From positions 62,001 through 126,000 of the forward strand of contig NZ_JAGTJJ010000021.1 of the NCBI RefSeq assembly GCF_028435365.1: DNA of 64,000 bases, written 5' to 3'. The notes beneath the pieces are model-generated. The model had not been told where the DNA came from and did not search any database. It was given only the letters and a program-made list of their open reading frames with translations. The position numbers were made by a program, and so were the translations under genes. Of the stretch, positions 42,526-50,753 are shown one piece after another. Position 1 is the stretch's first letter, and each line of letters begins with the position of its first letter. Source of the stretch: Polyangium jinanense. GTDB taxonomy: Bacteria; Myxococcota; Polyangia; Polyangiales; Polyangiaceae.

Positions 42526-44004
42526 ATGCAACACGCCTTTAAGCCCGGGCAAATCCTGCTCGACAAGTACCGCGTCGAGCGTGTGCTCGGTGCCGGAGGC
42601 ATGGGGATCGTCGTCGCGGCGTGGCATCTCGCGCTCGATGAGCTCGTCGCGATCAAGTTCATGCTCGGGCCCGGGAGTCAGGCCGATGTGACTCGCTTCG
42701 TGCGCGAGGCGCGCGCCGCGGTTCGTCTTCGAAGTCAGCACGTGGCGAGAGTCCTCGACGTCGCTGCGCTCGAGGACGGGACGCCGTACATGGTGCTCGA
42801 GCACCTCGACGGGAACGACCTTTCGCACATGCTCCGCGAGCGCGGTCCGCTTCCCGTGGAAGAGGCCGCGGACGCCATTCTCCAGGCATGCGAGGCGATC
42901 GCGGAGGCGCACTCCATCGGCATCGTGCACCGGGACATCAAGCCCGCGAACCTGTTCCTCACGCGCGCACTCGACGGCTTGTCGTGCATCAAAGTACTCG
43001 ACTTCGGCATCGCGAAGTGGGCGAATGCGAGCACGGCGAAGCTCGACCCTTCGCAACCGATGGGATCCGCGCCGTACATGGCGCCAGAGCAGTTCGCAGC
43101 AACGACCCGCGTGGATGCGCGGACCGACGTGTGGGCGCTCGGCGCGACGTTGTTCCACCTCTTGACCGGCAAGATGCCGTTTCACCACGACGACGTCGAC
43201 TCGATCCAATCGATGATGCGCGCGGTTCTGCATCGTCCGCCGTGGAAGCCGCGCGAGCTTCGGCGAGATCTCCCCGAACCAATGGAGGCTGTGCTACTCC
43301 GTTGCCTCGAGAAGGACCAAGCCGTGCGGTTCGGCAGCGTCGCTGCGCTCGCGGCGGCGTTGGCGCCCTTCGGCTCCGAGCACACGGCGATGTACGCGAA
43401 GCGCGTGGCGAAGGTTCTCGGCGAGCCGGAGCACAGCGCACGTGTGCCGTCGCGTCCCGAGATCGCGCCGGTTGCAGCAGCGCCCGCTGCTCCACCGCAT
43501 GCGCCAACAGCGCCGCTCGGCGCCACGGCGCAATCCACGGAGCAGACAGCTCCGCTGCCGCAGCTCGGTCGCGTGAACGAAGCAGCGACACCACCGGCGG
43601 CAACAGTCACCACTCCGCAGCTCGATGCATCTGCCCCGAGCAAGCTTCGCGGCCCACTCGCTGCTGCACTCGTAGCCCTTGTCGCGGTGCTGGTAGCCCT
43701 CGCGATCGGCATCCGTGTGGGCCGTGAATCTGTCTCGCCGGCTGCGGCATCCGATGTACCTGAAGCGAAGGTGTTGCCGCCGACCGAGAGGCCGACCGAG
43801 TCCTCCGTCGTTGCTCAGCCACCTTTGCCTGCCGCCGATGTTTCGCCCGCGAGAGACACGCCTGCCCGCGTCGAGACGACGGCATCGGCCCCCACCCAGC
43901 GCAGCACGTCGTCGCCGCCACGATCCGCACGACCGGCCTCACTCACGGGAGCTCCCGCATCGAAGTCCCCACCGAAGGAGGATCTCTATGGCCGACGCCG
44001 ATGA
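42526..44004 (+). CDS. Hanks-type Ser/Thr protein kinase with C-terminal membrane anchor
   Basis: A 492-residue protein. The kinase domain (about residues 14-285) has every key motif: the glycine loop VLGAGGMGIV, the catalytic Lys in VAIKFM, the catalytic loop IVHRDIKPANLFL, the metal-binding DFG (VLDFGIA) and PYMAPEQF. An Ala/Pro-rich linker leads to one membrane helix (LAAALVALVAVLVALAIGIR) and a Ser/Thr/Pro-rich extracytoplasmic tail. It is therefore an active membrane kinase with its enzyme inside the cell. The ribosome site GGAG is six bases before ATG 42526. It is cotranscribed with the TPR-like gene before it and the Cys-rich gene that overlaps its end. Confidence 0.93.
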   Translation: MQHAFKPGQILLDKYRVERVLGAGGMGIVVAAWHLALDELVAIKFMLGPGSQADVTRFVREARAAVRLRSQHVARVLDVAALEDGTPYMVLEHLDGNDLSHMLRERGPLPVEEAADAILQACEAIAEAHSIGIVHRDIKPANLFLTRALDGLSCIKVLDFGIAKWANASTAKLDPSQPMGSAPYMAPEQFAATTRVDARTDVWALGATLFHLLTGKMPFHHDDVDSIQSMMRAVLHRPPWKPRELRRDLPEPMEAVLLRCLEKDQAVRFGSVAALAAALAPFGSEHTAMYAKRVAKVLGEPEHSARVPSRPEIAPVAAAPAAPPHAPTAPLGATAQSTEQTAPLPQLGRVNEAATPPAATVTTPQLDASAPSKLRGPLAAALVALVAVLVALAIGIRVGRESVSPAAASDVPEAKVLPPTERPTESSVVAQPPLPAADVSPARDTPARVETTASAPTQRSTSSPPRSARPASLTGAPASKSPPKEDLYGRRR

Positions 44005-45157
44005 GTCGCGAACATGGCCGCAGCTCGTGCCGTTGTCGTCTTCCCGGCGCGCTGGTCAATGGCTTGGTACCGTGCTCGCGCTCGCGCTCGCCGGCCTCGT
44101 TGCGCCTATCCCTGGCTGCTCTTGGGCCTCTACCGATTGCGTGGCTCAGGACGACGGCGATCCTTGTACGCTGGACGCTTGCGACGGCGGCACGCCCACA
44201 CACGAGTACCTTGGTGACGGACACCCGTGCTTCGAGGGCAAACGGGAAGGCCGCTGCGACTCGGGACGATGCACGATTCCGTGTGCATCCCTGACGGACT
44301 GCGACGACGGCAACCCTTGCACGCTGAGTGAGTGCCAAGGGGGCTCCTGCGTTTTTGTGAACAACTGTTTCGGTTTCGAACCTTCCGGCGTATGCGCCTT
44401 CAGCCACGCCCGTCTCGATCGTGACGACAATGCTCACGAGCGACGCGACGAGGCCCGTGGGGCCAGAACCGCGCGAGGCAGATGCCCCCGGGCCCAGTCC
44501 GATCAGAAGACGCCCCCCCCAAACGAAGCGATGCTGGAGGCGTTCCGGAACATCCGGGTCTACGTGGACGCCAGGGACGGCAAACGCGCAGTCAACAAGG
44601 ACGCGCTCGTCGCGGATCCCGTGCTTCTCGCGGCCGCCGCCAAAGAGTTGCTCTGGCGACACTTCCCCGAGACGCTCCACGAGGACATCGCTGACGCCGT
44701 CGGACTGGAACTCGACCTTGCGGCGCTCGGCAAGCGAATGCGCGATCCGCGGTTTCGCGATCACGTGCTCAACGCCTATGCCCACTGCTGCTCGATTTGC
44801 GGCTTCGACGCGAGGCTCGGCGGCAGGAACGTGGGCCTCGAAGCAGCACACATCCGCTGGGTGCAGATGCTCGGCTCCAACAACATCGACAACGGTCTGG
44901 CCATGTGCTCGCTGCATCACAAGCTCTTCGATGCAGGAGCGCTCGCCATTGAGTGGAACGGACACGTGTACCGCGTCCTGTTCAGCGCGGAGCTGAACGG
45001 AGCAAGCGAGGCATTTCGTAAATGGCTCCTCCGCGCTCATCGGGCAAACCTCCATCTACTCCCCCTCGACCCAGCGCACCGGCCCCATCCCGATAATTTG
45101 CGTTGGCACCATCGTGAAGTCTTCAAGCGCCCGGAACTCAATGTACCTGCGATTTAA
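43988..45157 (+). CDS. Cys-rich secreted protein fused in frame to an HNH nuclease fragment
   Basis: ATG 43988 has a strong AAGGAGG site and overlaps the kinase gene by 17 bp. Residues 1-140 are a secreted, probably lipid-anchored Cys-rich protein: signal ending APIPGC, then CTLDAC-type repeats (DDGDPCTLDACDGGTPTHEY, DDGNPCTLSECQGGSC). From about residue 178 on the sequence is unrelated: a helical segment and then an HNH nuclease (HCCSICGFDARLGGRNVGLE, AAHIRW, DNGLAMCSLHHKLFD) of the type found at the C-terminus of McrA-like enzymes that cut modified or phosphorothioated DNA. The DNA-recognition half is missing and a cytoplasmic nuclease makes no sense behind an export signal. This is probably an accidental in-frame join of a kinase-operon gene and a truncated restriction gene. 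Confidence 0.7.
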   Translation: MADADESRTWPQLVPLSSSRRAGQWLGTVLALALAGLVAPIPGCSWASTDCVAQDDGDPCTLDACDGGTPTHEYLGDGHPCFEGKREGRCDSGRCTIPCASLTDCDDGNPCTLSECQGGSCVFVNNCFGFEPSGVCAFSHARLDRDDNAHERRDEARGARTARGRCPRAQSDQKTPPPNEAMLEAFRNIRVYVDARDGKRAVNKDALVADPVLLAAAAKELLWRHFPETLHEDIADAVGLELDLAALGKRMRDPRFRDHVLNAYAHCCSICGFDARLGGRNVGLEAAHIRWVQMLGSNNIDNGLAMCSLHHKLFDAGALAIEWNGHVYRVLFSAELNGASEAFRKWLLRAHRANLHLLPLDPAHRPHPDNLRWHHREVFKRPELNVPAI

Positions 45158-45267
45158 CACGTGCGGCATACTCTCTCAGCAAACTACCAGTCGAGCTCGG
45201 TCGCGTATGTCAACAACCCGGACGTCCACGCTGATCCCCACCCGGCGCTCGTCGTGACGCTCGTCCA

Positions 45268-45798
45268 ATGTCCTGCGTGAATTTTCGGGATGTCGGCGAG
45301 TGGATTGCTCTGCTGGGGGCAGAGAACCTGCTTCCCGCAAGGCGGTTGCTACGGGGCGGGAAGCTTGACGCGGTCCGAGAGGCTGCGGAAATCGGCCATC
45401 CTGGGACGATCGTCAACCTTCGGCAGGGTCCGGATCGGCACACCTTCGGGGCAGAGTATCGGCACGTTTCCATCCCGAATTCGTACGAGAAGTACGATAC
45501 GACCGACGCGACCGTACGCCGATGGCTCAACGCGGTGGCTCAGGCTGTCTGCGAAGCGCCCGCATTTCCAGTGATGCTCCATTGCACGTCCGGGAAGGAC
45601 CGGACCGGCGTCGCTGTCGCGTTGCTGCTCACCGCTCTCGGTGCGCCGCGGGCGATCATCGTCGAGGAGTACCTGCTCAGTGATGGGGAGGTGGAGCGGG
45701 CTTGGATCGAGCGGGCACTTGATGGGATCGGGGATGTGCGGCGGTATCTCGCACGGGTCGACGTGCAGCGACTAAGAGAGCGGTTACGCTCAGTCTGA
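45268..45798 (+). CDS. Tyrosine/dual-specificity protein phosphatase
   Basis: A 176-residue cysteine phosphatase. The active site is MLHCTSGKDRTGVAVALLL, matching HCx5R with the catalytic Cys and Arg. The early segment NFRDVGEWIALLGAENLLPA, RRLLRGGKLD, is typical of the bacterial tyrosine phosphatase family that starts NFRDLGG..T...G..LYRSG. The start ATG 45268 has no strong ribosome site. It converges tail-to-tail with the macro-domain gene, one base apart. Its substrate, protein or small phosphate ester, cannot be told from sequence. Confidence 0.85.
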   Translation: MSCVNFRDVGEWIALLGAENLLPARRLLRGGKLDAVREAAEIGHPGTIVNLRQGPDRHTFGAEYRHVSIPNSYEKYDTTDATVRRWLNAVAQAVCEAPAFPVMLHCTSGKDRTGVAVALLLTALGAPRAIIVEEYLLSDGEVERAWIERALDGIGDVRRYLARVDVQRLRERLRSV

Positions 45799-45799
45799 A

Positions 45800-46264
45800 T
45801 CACTCGTAATCGTACACGAACACTGGCGTGTCGATCAGTGCATCCTCGATGAGCGGCTCGACCTTCTCCCATTTGCCACCAGCGAGCCCGCACCCTATTC
45901 GAGGCATGTGAACCGACGCTCGGTTCTCTTCTGCCACGCCGCGCAGCTTGCGCAGGCATTCAGCGAGTGCCTCGTAGCGAATGGGCGGCCCTTTCGAGCC
46001 CGTCCGGATGCCCCGCTGTGCAAGCATGTTGACCACGTGAGTGTCCGGCTTGACCCGGACCACCTGGATCGCACCGAGCGCGAAGTCGTTCCGCGCCCGC
46101 TCTGCGTGCCAGCGTCGATACGCCTGCTCGGGCTCCGGCCATCGACGGGAGATGGCGAGCACGAACCCCTTGCCCCAGCCGCCAAGGTCGTTGACGACGT
46201 GGGCGATGAGCTTCGGACCCTTCGCCTGGGGGACGGTGGCGTCGCCCTTCAGGTAGGTGATCAC
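45800..46264 (-). CDS. Macro-domain protein (ADP-ribose binding/hydrolase)
   Basis: A 154-residue single macro domain. GTG 46264 overlaps the preceding stop as GTGA. Diagnostic segments are ITYLKGDAT, HVVNDLGGWGKGFVLAISRR and RIGCGLAGGKWEKVEPLIED. The Asn-Asp and the glycine loops line the ADP-ribose pocket. Macro domains bind ADP-ribose, and some remove it from proteins or DNA. It is cotranscribed with the putative immunity gene behind an Rhs protein whose toxin end looks like an ADP-ribosyltransferase, so a protective, de-ADP-ribosylating role is a strong hypothesis. Confidence 0.88.
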   Translation of the reverse strand: MITYLKGDATVPQAKGPKLIAHVVNDLGGWGKGFVLAISRRWPEPEQAYRRWHAERARNDFALGAIQVVRVKPDTHVVNMLAQRGIRTGSKGPPIRYEALAECLRKLRGVAEENRASVHMPRIGCGLAGGKWEKVEPLIEDALIDTPVFVYDYE

Positions 46265-46734
46265 GTCGCGTCCTTGGCGGCCTTTTTTACACTGAGGTAA
46301 GCATCCCAGATTTGCTCGACTGCCCACCAACAGAATTGGTTCTCCAAGGGATCGCTCACCGTTACAAGGTCCAGGTAGCTGATGCCCTCGGAGACGGGGG
46401 AGAACCAGAGAACGAGGCCGCTTTCGCCATCTGGCATGGGAACCCCTCCCTCTTCCTCCAGGTGCTTGTCCATCAGGTCGTCTCGAACGACAATCGCCCA
46501 TCCTTTCGGCGGCCATGTCGCGGGCATGTGTGGCGCGCGCAGGACCACCTCGTTGTCGTTCTCGTCGTAGATGCGGAAAATGGCATTGGGCCACCGGACG
46601 CGTACCGCCATGAGAAAGCGGCTCATTACATCCTCGAAGTGTGGTACACGCGGGAAGTTGTGGTCGAACCCTCCAACCGTTGAGGTCTCCTCGTCTCCCG
46701 CGCTGGACACCTTCTGAACCGACACCTTGAACAT
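46261..46734 (-). CDS. Putative immunity protein for the Rhs toxin
   Basis: A 157-residue protein from ATG 46734 (a GTG at 46746 overlaps the Rhs stop). It has no signal peptide and is acidic, with FRIYDENDNEVVLRAPHMPA, VVRDDLMDKHLEEEGGVPMP and a hydrophobic aromatic segment QFCWWAVEQIWDAYLSVKKA. No family is recognised. The place immediately after an Rhs toxin end is where cognate immunity genes sit, and small acidic proteins are typical. It is coupled to the macro-domain gene downstream. Confidence 0.6.
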   Translation of the reverse strand: MFKVSVQKVSSAGDEETSTVGGFDHNFPRVPHFEDVMSRFLMAVRVRWPNAIFRIYDENDNEVVLRAPHMPATWPPKGWAIVVRDDLMDKHLEEEGGVPMPDGESGLVLWFSPVSEGISYLDLVTVSDPLENQFCWWAVEQIWDAYLSVKKAAKDAT

Positions 46735-46736
46735 GA

Positions 46737-47780
46737 TTACTTGCACCTTTTGCCATGAGCGATCTGCTGCTCGCGACGAACAGTCAGATCCGCCGGATGA
46801 TACACTGAGACACCAGCCTCTCCCCGTCCGCCCCGCAATGGTTTCAGCAACGAGTCTGGGATGTCCATTTGGAAGTAATACTCCACCTTTTCACGCGGAA
46901 GCCCACCCAGCTTTGCCGCTAGGTTTTTATGCGTTGGCGGAAGCGTCGTAAAATAAGCTCCGTATGGATGGTCACCCGGTGGCTTCGATGCCTTGAAGAG
47001 CCAGTCTCGCTGCGCAGTGATAGCTTTGAAGCCCTTTGCGCTCGTGTAGTGGTACACGATCGCGAGGCCCAACGGATCGGATGCAACCGCGGGGTCGGGC
47101 ACGTATCCATACGCCTCGATTCCACCTAGTAACCCGATCGGGTCCTTGCTGGTGTACCTCCCAGTCTCCGGGTCGTAATACCTGAACCGATTGTAGAACA
47201 GCCCCGTCTCAGCATCCTCGTACTGCCCCGGAAACCGCCACGGAACCGCGGTCTTCTCCACATCGGCCGCCGCCTTCCCGTAGACGTCGACTTCGCCCTG
47301 CCACGCGACCCCGCCCCACTCATCGAACGCCGCGCATGGCGCCCCAACCTGATCCGTGACGATCGCCCACCGCCGCAAGCCCTGTACCTTCGCCGCTGGT
47401 GTGAACGTCCCCGGCTCGAACACCCACGCGATCGGCCCTTCCCTCGTGGAGAGCTCGTGCAGCGGGACATCCCCGTCCCAGATCCACGTCTGCTCCTCCG
47501 CGTCCGAGGTCTTCTTCACTCGACGCCCGAGGGCGTCGTACTCGAACCGGACCACCTTCCCGTCCGCCTTCGTGACCGCCACGAGCCGCCCGGCAGCGCT
47601 CCACGTGTACGTCTCGCGCCGCCCGTCCGGCCACATCTTCGCGGTCCGGTTCCCGTCGCGGTCATGCTCGTACGTCACCCCATCCGCAGCGGCGAGCACG
47701 CCGCCCTTCTTGTACGTCTGCGGCTCCCCCTGCATCGCCTGCTGGATGTTCCCCGTCGGCGTGGGGCGCCGCCAGCGCAC
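46737..47780 (-). CDS. Rhs C-terminal part with HYD1-like ADP-ribosyltransferase toxin
   Basis: This part follows the in-frame TAG at 47871-47873 and is in the same frame as the large Rhs segment. It has the last YD repeats (YEHDRDGNRTAKMWPDGRRE, YEYDALGRRV-type) and the Rhs core end (YDPETGRYTSKDPIGLLGG, ASDPLGL). The variable toxin tip of about 110 residues follows: IVYHYTSAKGFKAITAQRDW, LFKASKPPGDHPYGAYFTTL. YHYTS..G...I and YG.YFT.L..T are the hallmarks of the HYD1-type ADP-ribosyltransferase toxins. Its own start (GTG 47780) has no ribosome site, so expression alone is doubtful. It is followed by the putative immunity gene. Confidence 0.78.
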   Translation of the reverse strand: MRWRRPTPTGNIQQAMQGEPQTYKKGGVLAAADGVTYEHDRDGNRTAKMWPDGRRETYTWSAAGRLVAVTKADGKVVRFEYDALGRRVKKTSDAEEQTWIWDGDVPLHELSTREGPIAWVFEPGTFTPAAKVQGLRRWAIVTDQVGAPCAAFDEWGGVAWQGEVDVYGKAAADVEKTAVPWRFPGQYEDAETGLFYNRFRYYDPETGRYTSKDPIGLLGGIEAYGYVPDPAVASDPLGLAIVYHYTSAKGFKAITAQRDWLFKASKPPGDHPYGAYFTTLPPTHKNLAAKLGGLPREKVEYYFQMDIPDSLLKPLRGGRGEAGVSVYHPADLTVRREQQIAHGKRCK

Positions 47781-47870
47781 GCGCCCGCTGGGCTCCGTCG
47801 CCGCCGTGAGCCTGGCGCGCCTGTCGTGGAAGTACCGCGTGAGCCCGCGGCGGGAGTCGTCACGCTCCTT

Positions 47871-50753
47871 CTACAACGAGCCCGGCTCCCAGGTGAACGC
47901 GACGCGCCGCAGCTCCTTGCCGCCGTCGAGCATCGAGGTCTCGGCGACACGCCCGCTCGGATCGCGTCGCGTTCGGACCGCGATCCCGCCGGGCAGCCGC
48001 CGCTCGGCCTCGAGCCCCGCCGCGTCACGCATGATCGACGTACGCCATCGATCGACGCCCGTGCCGAGCGAGATCGCATCGAGCTCGCCCATGGCATCAC
48101 GCAGGAACGCGCCATCGAAGCCAAGGGACGACGACACCTCGGCGAGCAGGCCGCGCGCGTCGTAGCGCCGCTCGATGACGTGGGGCCCTTGCTGATCGCG
48201 CACCACACGCCCCAGCGCATCGCGCTCGAGCGTCACGCGCGCTGCCTCGTTCTCGGCCGCGATGAGCGCCCCATCTGCGCGATACGTGAACCGCTCCTCC
48301 GTGCCGTCCGGGTAGCGGACGCACGTCACGCGCCCGATGGCATCACGCTCGAACGCGACCGTCCGCCCGCTCGGCTGCACGCTCTTCACGAGCACGCCGC
48401 CCGCGTCGTACACGTACCGCTGACAGCTCCCGTCGAAGCCGATCTCCTGGATCACGCGCCCGCACGCGTCGCGCGTGAGCGTGTGGATCTCGCCGGCCTC
48501 GTTCTCGATCGCCATCAGCTGCCCCTCGGTATCGTACCGCAGCCGAACCGTCTCGCCGGCCTCCTCGCGCAGCGCGAGGTGATGGAACCCGGTGTAGCCG
48601 AACCTCACGTGTCGGGCGTGATCCTTGGCCTCGACTGGGTTCCCCTCCGCGTCGTACTTGATCCGCAGGTGGTTCCCGTCCGCCTCCTCGACCTCGACCA
48701 ACCGGAGCGCGTTGTACCTGTACCTCGTGACACCGCCACGCGCGTCGTGATGCTCGACCACACGGCCCAGGATGTCGTGGACGAGCCTCTCTTCGCCCCC
48801 GTTCGCGTAGCGGATGCTCCGCACGTTCTTCGCGTCGTCGTACTCGAGCGCGACCCGTCCACCCATCGGGTCCGTGACCTCGCGGAGCAGCCCCCGCTTC
48901 CATCGACACCGCGTCTCTCCCCCGAGCGGATTGATCATGGCCCGCATGCGCCCCGCGCCGTCATACCGGAGGCGCCACTCGGCTCCGCACGGATTCGCGA
49001 ATTCCACCAGGCGGTCGCGCTCGTACTTCATACGCTCCGTCGTTCCATCGGGACGCACGATCTCCACGCAGTTTCCGCGCTCGTCGAACTCGCGCCGCAC
49101 TTCCCACCCGAGCGGATCCACTTCCGCGGCCACCTGACCGCTCTCGGGATCATAGCGGTACCGCGTGGCTTTCCCTTGCTGGTCGGTTACTTCCACGACG
49201 TTTCCCAGCTCGTCCCGGTGGAACACGCGCAGATTGGCGAGGCTATCGTCCACAAACGTCTTCCGGTTCCGCTCGTCGTACCGGATCACGTGGTCGTAGA
49301 TGCCGCCATCGCCCCACGTCCGCACGCACTTCGCGTATTCGTTCAGCCCATCGTACTGGAAGTAAAACGACAACCCCGTGCGGTCGGTCTCCTTCACGAG
49401 CAGATGCCCCTTGTACGCGTACGTCTCCGCGTTCCCAAGCGCATCAACCACACGTACGAGGTTCCCCGGTTCGTCGAACTCGTACTTTGCGTGACGTACC
49501 CATCCCTCACGCGGATGCGGCACCTTGATCTCACGGAGCCTGTCGTTGCCGTCGTACAGGAGCCGGAGCATCCAGCCTCCGCTATCGATCACCCGTGAAA
49601 GCCTGCCCCGCTCGTCGTACTCACACTCGATGGTGATGCCGTCCCGCGCCGCGATACGCTGGAGTCGGGCGCGCATGGGATTCTTTGCGCCCTTCATCCG
49701 CGCGAAGTGCAGCACCTGCCCCTCGTGCGTCTCGATCTCGAACCGATGCCCGCGGCGAGCTTTCAACGTGAGGCGGTTGGTCGGCTCGTACACGCTTTGG
49801 CCAGGCCGAAGCATGCGCTCGGGGAGATGGCCGAGCAGAAACTCGATCTCACGTCCGTCCTCTGCCAGATAGACGACCTTGCCCCGCTCGCACCACACCG
49901 CTTGATCCAGGCTGTGCGACCACCCATAACCGAGGGGCCCATCCCGCCACGACCGCGACGACGAGTAGATCCGCTCGATAGCGAGCGGCATCGGCCCCGG
50001 CAGTTCCAGGTCGCGCTTCTCCGTGAACATGCGTCCCGTCGCGACATCCACGGGATGCCCCGTCGCGAAGCAGATCGCCGTGTGAATACGGTCCCGATAA
50101 CGCCGCGGTGCGATGTGATCAACAGCCCGACGCATTCCTTGGCTGATGCGCGCCCACTTGCCGCTTCGCCGCTGCGCGGCCCGCAGCTTCCGGAAGAGCT
50201 TCCCGCCCGCGCGAACCACGGCCCCGAGCGCACGAAGCGTCGCCTTGAAGCCGGCCGCGAACGCGATGGCCTTCACGTCCGGCACCATCGGCCGAGTCAC
50301 GAGCACCGGCGCACCCTTGGGCACGGCAAGCACCACGCTCGTCGGCAGGCGAACCGGATCGCTGCACGAGAGCGCGAGATCCCCGAGCCGCACGGCGAGG
50401 CTGCCGCCGAGTGTCACGCCCAGCGATCCGAACATCAACTCGGCGTCGTTCCCCGGTCCCGTCGGCGGCAGGAACGTCACGCCCGGCGTCGGAACGTGCG
50501 GCATCGTGAGCAGGTTGGTCCCGAGGGTGCCGGTGTTGGCGACAGGCATTCCATTGACGAACACGAGCCCAGGCCCAGCCCCCGCAGCCATGCCGACTGC
50601 GGCCGAAACTGCAGCCCCCACGGGATCGAACACCATACCAACGAACGCCATCGGCACGAGCGTCGGTACCGGCGCAGGGGCAGGCGGAGCAGGCACCCCG
50701 ACGATGTGGAAATCGAGCCCGAGGACGGGATCAAACTGCGTCGCAACAAGCAT
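47871..50753 (-). CDS. Rhs/YD-repeat protein with PAAR-like N-terminus, ends at premature TAG
   Basis: ATG 50753 follows GGAGGGGG; the open frame extends further but lacks sense. The 960-residue part begins with a PAAR-like tip domain (MLVATQFDPVLGLDFHIVGV, VNGMPVANTGTLGTN) and two short helices. It continues with the DUF6531-like region (CFATGHPVDVATGRMFTEKR, IYSSSRSWRDGPLGYGWSHS) and many YD repeats (such as YRYDPESGQVAAEVDPLGWE, VRREFDERGNCVEIVRPDGT) that form the Rhs shell. A TAG at 47871-47873 interrupts an otherwise continuous frame into the toxin part. Read through, the protein would have about 1,338 residues, a T6SS Rhs effector riding on the neighbouring VgrG. Confidence 0.85.
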   Translation of the reverse strand: MLVATQFDPVLGLDFHIVGVPAPPAPAPVPTLVPMAFVGMVFDPVGAAVSAAVGMAAGAGPGLVFVNGMPVANTGTLGTNLLTMPHVPTPGVTFLPPTGPGNDAELMFGSLGVTLGGSLAVRLGDLALSCSDPVRLPTSVVLAVPKGAPVLVTRPMVPDVKAIAFAAGFKATLRALGAVVRAGGKLFRKLRAAQRRSGKWARISQGMRRAVDHIAPRRYRDRIHTAICFATGHPVDVATGRMFTEKRDLELPGPMPLAIERIYSSSRSWRDGPLGYGWSHSLDQAVWCERGKVVYLAEDGREIEFLLGHLPERMLRPGQSVYEPTNRLTLKARRGHRFEIETHEGQVLHFARMKGAKNPMRARLQRIAARDGITIECEYDERGRLSRVIDSGGWMLRLLYDGNDRLREIKVPHPREGWVRHAKYEFDEPGNLVRVVDALGNAETYAYKGHLLVKETDRTGLSFYFQYDGLNEYAKCVRTWGDGGIYDHVIRYDERNRKTFVDDSLANLRVFHRDELGNVVEVTDQQGKATRYRYDPESGQVAAEVDPLGWEVRREFDERGNCVEIVRPDGTTERMKYERDRLVEFANPCGAEWRLRYDGAGRMRAMINPLGGETRCRWKRGLLREVTDPMGGRVALEYDDAKNVRSIRYANGGEERLVHDILGRVVEHHDARGGVTRYRYNALRLVEVEEADGNHLRIKYDAEGNPVEAKDHARHVRFGYTGFHHLALREEAGETVRLRYDTEGQLMAIENEAGEIHTLTRDACGRVIQEIGFDGSCQRYVYDAGGVLVKSVQPSGRTVAFERDAIGRVTCVRYPDGTEERFTYRADGALIAAENEAARVTLERDALGRVVRDQQGPHVIERRYDARGLLAEVSSSLGFDGAFLRDAMGELDAISLGTGVDRWRTSIMRDAAGLEAERRLPGGIAVRTRRDPSGRVAETSMLDGGKELRRVAFTWEPGSL

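Noticed and set aside
47457..49598. 713-codon forward open frame opposite rhs
   Set aside because: Antisense shadow of the YD-repeat gene. The repetitive Arg/His/Pro product only mirrors the repeats.
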